Of a stretch of DNA of 64,000 nucleotides, positions 57,476 to 64,000 are shown piece by piece (positions within the stretch are counted from its first letter, which is position 1; each line of letters starts with the position of its first letter). The notes below the pieces were generated by a model. It made no database searches and had not been told where the DNA came from. It saw only the letters and a program-made list of their open reading frames with translations. Source of the DNA: Sthenelais limicola (Eukaryota > Annelida > Polychaeta > Phyllodocida > Sigalionidae). The DNA is taken from NCBI GenBank assembly GCA_942159475.1, contig OW804096.1, positions 39,617,744 to 39,681,743 on the forward strand, given 5' to 3'. A program made the translations under genes and the position numbers.

Positions 57476-57534
57476 ATTTTCCAGTTTAATTCCCATATAT
57501 TAGATACTCTAAACGTATTAATGTTTGCGCAGTA

Positions 57535-57720
57535 TTTATTTTCGCTATTTTAGCGCACCCACCTTTGTGCGCGAAAATTAATCCTGCGAGAAAGGTATAC
57601 TTATTGCATGAACAAGGTGTGAGACTTCCTTGCTGCGCGAAATTAAATCTGCGCGAAAAGGTGTCAAAGTATTTAGTGCGCGAAAATGTATCTGCGTGAA
57701 AATAAATACGTTTACAGTAT
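57535..57720. repeat. GCGCGAAAAT-type repeat
   Basis: TGCGCGAAAATTAATCCTGC, TGCGCGAAATTAAATCTGCG, TGCGCGAAAATGTATCTGCG and GCGTGAAAATAAATACG within 170 bp. Similar GCGAAAATAAA arrays are frequent in marine invertebrate repeats. Confidence 0.65.
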
Positions 57721-58019
57721 TCAGTGTTCTGAAAATTTTCGACATAATTTGATTTGGCAACATATGGTCCTATGGGATATCTGACAACTTTTTAGAAAGT
57801 TTAAAAAAAATATGGATCTCAGTACATGTATTTCAATTTGATTTGTCAAGGCTTTGGAAGGCATATCTGATCTTTCATTTATTTAAACTTAGAACTGGGC
57901 CGATTCTGTAGATCGATTCTTTAAAAAAAATATCCTTAAAATACAGGAACTAAAAAGTATATTCATTCATCTCAAATGCAACATTTAAAGAGTATTTGTT
58001 CAAAAGATTTCTGGGGGGA

Positions 58020-58055
58020 GAACTTCCCTCCCCCCCCCCCCCCCCACACACACGC
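58020..58055. repeat. Poly-C and CA tract
   Basis: About 17 C followed by ACACACACACGCC. Simple repeat inside the TTAA-flanked element. Confidence 0.85.
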
Positions 58056-58316
58056 CATACTATACTACACCTCTAGCTATACTCACACCTACCAGTCGCG
58101 CTTGGACATGGATGACGTCACAGGTCGCTGGACCCGTGCTAAGATGGCTACTCACCCTTGCCGTGCTGGGTTGCAGTGGCTCACTAAATGGTAGCGCATA
58201 AACAGCTCTCACTGGTTTGATTTATTAGGTTGGAAGTTATAACTTTGTAGATCGTTTCAAAATACTCCCCCGAATGTATCAAATACAAAAAAAAATCCTT
58301 TACACTTGACCTTTAA

Positions 58317-59468
58317 CGATGAGCATAATTAGCTATGAACATTTTGTATACCTATAATTGTCTAGGGCCGGATGGAAGATCTAATTTTAGCGCGACTAAT
58401 CTTACAAATACATGTCCTTTTCTTGTATCTGACAAACTTGAATAAAAATTCTATAATAATAATAATTCATATAATTCTTTTACTTGAGATCTTCAATCAT
58501 GCACCTAGTTAAGGACAAGCAGTATGCCAGTGAACCTGGATTTGAAAACAAATGATATTGCAGTTCAGTTTTTGATAATTAGTTATGATATTGTGAAAAT
58601 AAAACAATGACTTGGGAACACACACACACACACCCCTTCCCACCCAAACTAGGCTTCTCAAGTGTATTTCCTCATTTATTTTCTCATTGGTTAATGGTAA
58701 TTAATAAAAATGATTGGATAAGGGCCAGCATGCCGAGAGACTACCTCAGACATTTCTTGGAGAACAGTAGATGTATCAATATCTTACATAACATTTCAAA
58801 AGGTCAACAAGTCTCTGTCTCTCTTTTGTCTTTGTCTCTTCGAACTTTCTCTCCTCTCTTCCATCTCTTTCCTTTGTCTCTCCTTTACTCTCTGTCTCTA
58901 GAAGCGTGCAATGAAGGAGACATACAAACTGGGTCACAGAATGTATCAAAGGATGAGGTTTAAAGCAATTTTTTATTGACCAAACCTAAAACCTACCTGT
59001 GTACATTTTAGTTTTAAATGTGAACTCAGACCATGAAGATGTATAGAATCTGACATACCATACTACATGCAATGGAGTGATACAACCCCAAGGAATCTCA
59101 CTGAAACTAACATAGTAATCACTATTTATTGATGAACTTTATTCTTTGGGTAATAAGGTTCTTGTTAGGAATAAAAGCAATGCAAATTTTATGACTCCAG
59201 TCCACTTCTGTAGGACACATAGAAGTCAAAGGTGAGTGAGCCTGTATCTCCATGGTGCACTCCCGTGTGTTTAGTCCATGCTGGATAGAGCTCTCTTTTC
59301 TAGTACTCGGGTGAGTGGTGACCCAAATGGGTGAGACCCTGCAACCTTCAAGGCTGTTTGGGCATTGTGTTGCTATCAATTACAAACAATTTCAAAGGCG
59401 GCCATTTTGTATTTAATACGTGTACATACTGATATGAGAAGGTAGTTGCATTTATTTGGAATTTACAT
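58317..59468. other. No supported gene
   Basis: AT-rich, with an (AC)n run at 58,619-58,633 and a CT-rich run at 58,811-58,900 that opens the ORF 58607-58963. I recognise no domain or repeat family. Confidence 0.4.
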
Positions 59469-59473
59469 TTACA

Positions 59474-59580
59474 TGGTGGGGAGAATGTATGGCAGGGAAA
59501 ATATGTATAGGGGAGAATGCAGCGGGGAGAATGGGTTGGGGAAATTGTTGGTGGGGAGAATGTTTGCAGGGGAATGTTCT
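59474..59580. repeat. Minisatellite of GGGGAGAATG units
   Basis: GGGGAGAATG recurs at about 59,477, 59,509, 59,523 and 59,555, with variants (GCAGGGAAAAT, GGGGAAATTG, AGGGGAATG) between. About eight degenerate 10-16-bp units. Confidence 0.75.
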
Positions 59581-59649
59581 AGAACCAAAATAAATGTGTA
59601 GAAATGCTGGTCCGGCTCATGAAAGAACAATACACAAAAAAAACACACA

Positions 59650-60200
59650 GATCTTACAGTCCTTGCTAGAGTATTTTTTGTATTTAAACATTTTTATTCA
59701 GGGCAAACATTTTTTTGCAACAAGTACACTGTATCTCAGCTGTCGCTGACACTAATAATTCCTATGTTTATATATAATATCAATAGTTACGAAAACACAA
59801 AAGAAAATTCAAGCTACTAAATGACTCAAATTATTCATTCTACAGAGAGTTATATGGTTAAGAACAATGCATAGCATTAAAACCTTCGCCGACGCATTTC
59901 TTCTCAAAACAGTCCTCAGGTTTGCTATCTAATAGTCACACTCAATACATATAATCCAGAAAAAATTGCGAACATACAGGCAATGGGTTATTGGATAATA
60001 ACAATTCAAGTAACCCAATAATCATTCTTCAACAGATCAATTTGTTAATTCCTGTTCATTTATAGACCAGATTTTTGGGGTATTATGAAATAATTCTCTA
60101 AGTTTTTTCTTTGTGGCCACAGCAAACACCTTTTTATCTATTATTTGTCTTATATTTAATGGAAATAAATTCCATAGACTTCTTATTCCTGCGATGTTAC
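59650..60200 (-). pseudogene. Non-LTR retrotransposon C-terminal remnant and 3' region
   Basis: On minus, 60,175 down to about 60,035 encodes SLWNLFPLNIRQIIDKKVFA followed by VATKKKLRELFHNTPKIW and a stop near 60,030. The LWNxxP...FxxxxKKKLRELF pattern is the C terminus of a non-LTR polyprotein, different from those at 8205 and 48400. Sequence down to about 59,650 is its probable 3' UTR. No catalytic domain. Confidence 0.6.
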
Positions 60201-60716
60201 TTCTTCTGAGGAATCTCTTTATTCACAACCACTATCTCTCACAACTCAGGGCAAGTACAGACAACTAACCTCTAAGCATTTAAAGGATGCTACTCTTGGG
60301 CTCTCACAAATTACTTTCACTGGGTGGGAGATACATAGAGTAAACAGATAACAATAGAAATACATAATACAGACCCTGCTTGATCGGCAGCGACCTCTAC
60401 TATTCACTGACCCACACCTGTATATGTAATCCATCCATCTGTGCTCCAGACACCCAATGCCTGCTCTGGTCAGTCATAGGGAAGGATGCAAGCGACGCTG
60501 ACCCACAGTGGGGAGTACCGCTATTAGCCGGCACCACACATGCTTCTTTTCATTCCATTCTTTCATTCAGTTAGCTATTGCCTTTTGATTCTGTGTGTTT
60601 CTGTTGTTTGGTACTTTACTGTGCCATATAAGTTATACAAAGAAAAACCTAAAGCCCCTCAGCCTCTGCCATTCCTTGGTTCACTCCTGGGTGTGTTAGT
60701 CCTCGATGCCTTTATC

Positions 60717-63197
60717 TTATTCTTTGTACTCAGGTGGAGGAGAGGGTTGCCTTCTATACTCTGGAGGTGGTGCTTGAGCAGTAGCTCCTGGATCTGCACC
60801 TGGAAAGTATATTGGTAACGACCCACAAATATATGGTGTGTTACAGAAAAATCTAGGGTATCTAGTGTTCTTAGCCATATGAAAACATGTATGAAATTTA
60901 AAGGCAGTGATATTATATCTCCTTGCATTTCTAAGGGCATCTTATGGAGTATACATAACTAATTCACTAGTAATTTTCAAATGTATAGAAAATCAAACAA
61001 AATATCAACAAAAATAAGATATATGTCTTAGTCTAAATGATAGCATGGTTGGAATCCACTAGATATCATCCTTTCAAATATGATGGTATCTCAACATATG
61101 GCTAAATGTGTTTAATAGTCTATTCAGCTCTTCTATATATATGGTAATACCATATAAGATGATCAGACTGTAGAGAAAATCAGAAAGGTAAAGGTTGTTA
61201 AGAAATGATCCTTTAATTCACTTGCAAACATTGATTTCTACAATAAATACAACTTTTCAAAAGCATCAGCAATTACCACTGTTATCTCATCTTGGACATA
61301 AATAAATCAAAACAACAAAAAGATGTCTGACCTTCTGGGGATGTCCAGTCCCTGCCATATGGTAGTACCATGCTAGAAGAGGCAGCAAAAGGTTGATGTT
61401 GACCACCAAGTGGTATAATGACCATCTGCGACTGACCATCATGCCCTGTAACATATTGTACTTGTCCTGGAATCACGACAGCCTGAAAAATGAAATCATG
61501 TATCATGATCTGCCATCATTACTTCATCATCGATGTAATTATCAAAACAAAAGTGTCTTTTTAGATCTGCATCTATGAGAAGCTAACCTCACATCTCCTA
61601 TATGCTACTGGTCTTGAACATTATTGAAATAAAAGAGTTCATTGGGATGAGGCAATGGCATCAAGTTTATTTTGATTTTAGAATAAATGCATGAGGTGTA
61701 AATAGTTAATAGATTAAACTTATAATGATTCTGATTGCTTATTGAAACATGAATTCATACAAATTCAATATGTATATAATATATCTGTCCCTAGAGGGTA
61801 TAGGTCACAAGGTCTAAGGTCACAGGTCCAACCAAATAAGTGCGTGGGACAAGTCGTCTAAGCCTTCAAATATAAATCTGTGACAATATTATATTCGTCT
61901 AGTTTTCATTGTCTCAAACTAAGTTGGAACTCGGCATGGCAGCCATAGGGTGGAATCTAGATGCTGCTAGCATGACTGTTCTCGACTTTCTGGGTCCATT
62001 TCTATGTGCCAGGAGCTGCTTTTAAGGTCAATGGTGGAAAAGACAGTTGATCCTACCAAACTATCAAATATATATCCTGTTTATTAGGAAGAGGGTGAGC
62101 GTCCTGACTAAAGGGTAGGAAAGTGGCGGGCCTTGGCGGATTTCAGGTGATAAACAGCCTCAGCTCCCTAGCCTCAGGAAATTAATACCCATGCAATGAC
62201 ACAATATGCCATGAAAGTATATTTCTCCATTCGCTATCCCATTATGCCCATATATATAAGAAGTCTTTTACAACTTCATTCTTAGTTAACATTGGTCAAG
62301 AATGAAAGATTTTCTACTATTTGTTTTGCTCTTTTCCAACCCATCTAAAATACATTTGATCACAATTTGTGTGGATTTTGTCTCATTGTCAATGTCCTGG
62401 GTGGGAGATGTCCTGGATGGTAGAAGTCCGAGTGGGGTATGTCCAGGATGGCAAATGTCCAGTGGGCAAAAGCTGGGGAGTGGGTAGGGTGGTGGGGTGA
62501 GAGTCCAGCAGGTAAGAGTCTTGTATTTCATGATTTTGTTGTCTTTTGTGCATTAGGCCCCTTGTCCGATAGTCATTTGTACCCATTCCTAGTTCCATTC
62601 TTTCAGGTAATCAACTTACTTACCTCTGAAGGGTAGGATTCACAGCAGAGAGCTTGGCATGCAAACCCAGATGAGATAATGAGAAGCACTGCATTCACTA
62701 TAGCCACTATCCCAATAACTACTCCCATAGTAATCCTTGCTCCCTCGGCAATGGTTATTCCCTTCAAACAAATTGTTCAAATGAATACATCAGTTATACC
62801 AGTAGGTAATAACCACAAATTCTTCAATAAAATTGTATTTATTCAATATATCCTAGGCCCAAATCATAATTAAAAGATCTCTAATTAATGCATTCTTATA
62901 CATTATATTCAGTTCATGGCTATTAAATTAGTAATGTGTATTTTTACACCAATTTACCAGAAGGTAAAATGCTTTTGCAGAAACACATAAGCCAAGAGTG
63001 GACAAATTAGACTAAGTATTTTATTTTTAGCCTTTCATGTGCTCCACATCAAATTCCTAACTATAAAAAGATATACTTACAATGTCATATGAATGTCTAT
63101 GAGCCTCAAGAAATACACTAATGTCAAGTAGAGCCATACCCAGTGGGGAAGAAGATACCAATATGCTCATGATGGATAGTACAAGGAAGGCCTTAAT
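60717..63197 (-). CDS. CD20/MS4A-like four-span membrane protein, last four coding exons
   Basis: Exons on minus: 63197-63081, 62761-62624, 61482-61332 and 60799-60717, all with AG acceptors and GT donors (three are GTAAGT or GTCAGA) and agreeing phases (0, 0, 1). They give 162 residues and a TAA stop. Exon 1 here is IKAFLVLSIMSILVSSSPLG..., a membrane span at the third-span position; exon 2 has ITMGVVIGIVAIVNAVLLII and ends SSGFACQALCC, the fourth span and cysteine pair of the CD20/MS4A family; exon 3 is a polar tail (VVIPGQVQYVTG...); exon 4 ends APPPEYRRQPSPPPEYKE, two PPxY motifs that bind WW domains. Spans one and two must be upstream of 63197 and are not found. Introns hold A and C repeats. 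MS4A-type proteins act in surface signalling or trafficking; the role here is unknown. Confidence 0.75.
60835..61100. repeat. Family A MITE, in the last intron of the CD20-like gene
   Basis: GGTGTGTTACAGAAAAATCT at the left, AAATTTAAAGGCAGTGATAT, TGCATTTCTAAGGGCATCTT, and ATATCATCCTTTCAAATATGA with GGTATCTCAACATATGG at the right. The first ~80 bp after the left end are deleted. Confidence 0.75.
62270..62392 (+). repeat. Family C MITE, left end
   Basis: CAACTTCATTCTTAGTTAAC then GAATGAAAGATTTTCTACTA, TTTTGCTCTTTTCCAACCCA and ATTTGTGTGGATTTTGTCTC follow the first third of C. Confidence 0.65.
62392..62470. repeat. Minisatellite of ATGTCC(T/A)GG units
   Basis: TGTCCTGGGTGGGAGA, TGTCCTGGATGGTAGA, GTATGTCCAGGATGGCAA and ATGTCCAGTGGGCAA are four degenerate ~18-bp units. 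Opens an ORF on minus by base bias. Confidence 0.7.
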
Positions 63198-63505
63198 CTA
63201 TTAGTGAGAATTGGAAAGAACTAAACATCTTTTGAGTGTAGTGAATGTGGTTCCTGTTAACTAGTATATAATGAACTAAATCATGAACGTACTACTATAA
63301 CTCAGGTCCTTGGTCCTTGCCAGCTATTATCCTTTATTACATATGTGTGTGATTATAGAGGTGCCATTCGGGGGTGCATTAGAAATCTCGTATCACATAC
63401 ATATGTGATTCGGACCGTACTACTTTCGCGGGTCCACAAGCTCAATGGAAACCAGGTAAAATATCATTAAAATCATCTTCTCTTGTTGATTACATTTGAA
63501 ATAAA
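63198..63505. other. Upstream of the last recognised CD20-like exon; no exon identified
   Basis: The next upstream exon of the minus-strand gene should join in phase 0. I found no span-like exon with a matching donor between 63198 and 64000. Confidence 0.4.
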
Positions 63506-63506
63506 T

Positions 63507-63602
63507 ATCTAATAGCCCTCTGTTCGGTGTCAAATCGATCTCGACGTCGGGTCAAATCGCACTCCACCGATTTGACACCTCCATCAGGCTATTAGATATA
63601 TA
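63507..63602. mobile_element. 96-bp inverted repeat element
   Basis: ATATCTAATAGCCCTCTG and GTGTCAAATCGA on the left are mirrored by CGATTTGACACC and GGCTATTAGATAT on the right. Arms of ~33 bp with a few mismatches. The ~30-bp centre is GC-richer (CTCGACGTCGGG). One copy here. Confidence 0.75.
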
Positions 63603-63853
63603 TATTGCACATGCATTGCTCTGAAAACAACATATCTAGAGTGATTTACGCATAGTGCGTATTTCACTAGGGATTTACATGGGGTTGTCATGGCAACCAA
63701 TCTGTTTTTTACTAAGGTTACCGGTAAAATTCAAATTTGTGACTCAATTTGTTTCTATTTTCATGATAGAAAGCATGTATAATAAATCTGTTAACTAGCC
63801 GGTTGGTTTCAGTCGCTTAGAATATTGCACCTGTTAGAACATAGTTAACTGAT
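63603..63853. other. No feature recognised
   Basis: AT-rich sequence without ORF or repeat match. Confidence 0.4.
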
Positions 63854-63952
63854 ATGTATTATTCTCCAAACACAGCTTGGGAGGCCAGTACTAAACTGTG
63901 GGAGGCAGCACTGAACCTGGCACCACTAGCCACACAGGCACTAGCCCATTAA
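63854..63952 (+). other. Small ORF or candidate terminal exon
   Basis: ATG at 63854 opens a 32-codon frame ending TAA at 63952: MYYSPNTAWEASTKLWEAAL then NLAPLATQALAH. The TTCTCCAAACACAG just before CTTGGGAGG (AG at 63874-63875) would also serve as an acceptor, making it a last exon of a plus-strand gene, but no partner exon is seen. It has an amphipathic helical look. Weak. Confidence 0.2.
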
Positions 63953-64000
63953 ATTACTTATGAGGACCCAAGGAGTCACAAGTATACAAGGTTAACACAG

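Larger units (their letters stand above)
56543..58312. mobile_element. 1.77-kb TIR element flanked by TTAA
   Basis: AGGTCAAGTGTAA at 56543 is mirrored by TTTACACTTGACCT ending at 58312, and TTAA lies immediately outside on both sides (56539-56542 and 58313-58316). TTAA target duplications are typical of Kolobok and piggyBac superfamilies. A second inverted pair, GTGACGTCATCCATGTCCAAGC at about 56735 and its inverse at about 58104-58125, lies about 190 bp from each end. No transposase. Inside are a 210-bp-offset direct repeat and a GCGCGAAAAT-type satellite. ORFs on both strands near the ends mirror the inverted repeats. Confidence 0.8.
61483..62623. other. Intron of the CD20-like gene
   Basis: AT-rich with a C element end near 62,270-62,400 (AACTTCATTCTTAGTTAACA and AGATTTTCTACTATTTG) and the minisatellite at 62,392-62,465. 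No other coding exon fits the phase between 61482 and 62624. Confidence 0.6.

Overview
The window is nuclear DNA of an animal. It is AT-rich, its genes are split by introns with GT/AG borders, and most of it is decayed transposable elements. Families present include a DIRS-type (tyrosine-recombinase) retrotransposon, 3' ends of non-LTR retrotransposons with short tandem tails, Penelope-like motifs, tRNA-derived SINE heads and very many short palindromic elements (MITEs). The CD20-like membrane gene, the alkaline ceramidase and this repeat mix suggest a marine invertebrate. I cannot fix the phylum from sequence alone.

Host genes are few. (1) 34573-35433, minus: an intronless, intact alkaline ceramidase. 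(2) 52476-54498, plus: a two-exon gene for a 178-residue, charged, low-complexity protein that I do not recognise. (3) 60717-63197, minus: the last four coding exons of a CD20/MS4A-like four-span membrane protein with two PPxY motifs at its C terminus; its first exons lie beyond the right edge or were not found. Everything else that is open is transposon sequence or too weak to call.

Layout. 1-14.9 kb: MITEs, a CT-rich satellite and the 3' half of a non-LTR element with an AATCA-type tail. 14.94-19.83 kb: a degenerate DIRS-like element (gag, RT-RNase H, recombinase) of clearly higher GC. 20.5-34.5 kb: MITEs, a 1.45-kb terminal-inverted-repeat element holding a tRNA-like sequence, and a non-LTR or Penelope-type coding remnant. 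34.6-35.4 kb: ceramidase. 38-43 kb: tandem repeats, a 51-bp array grown inside a MITE, SINE and Penelope-like fragments and a GC-rich patch. 44.3-45.1 kb: a perfect 436-bp tandem duplication. 47.7-50 kb: nested MITEs. 52.4-54.7 kb: the two-exon gene. 54.9-58.3 kb: MITEs and a 1.77-kb TTAA-flanked element. 60.7-63.2 kb: the CD20-like gene.

Seven MITE families recur and are lettered here. A: ~400 bp, ends GAGTCACAAGTCGCAAAA. B: ~240 bp, ends GGGTCAGATCGTCAGAAAAT. C: ~350-430 bp, ends in CTCAGTTAACGTCGG and its partner. D: ~210 bp, AGTCTAGGCTCAGA. E: ~350 bp, AGGGGATTTGCATG. F: GGGCCTGTTGTATAAGCTA. G: ~112-bp full hairpins. None encodes a transposase here. I found no coherent multi-gene system; the notable signals are in the mobile elements and in the shape of the three host genes.
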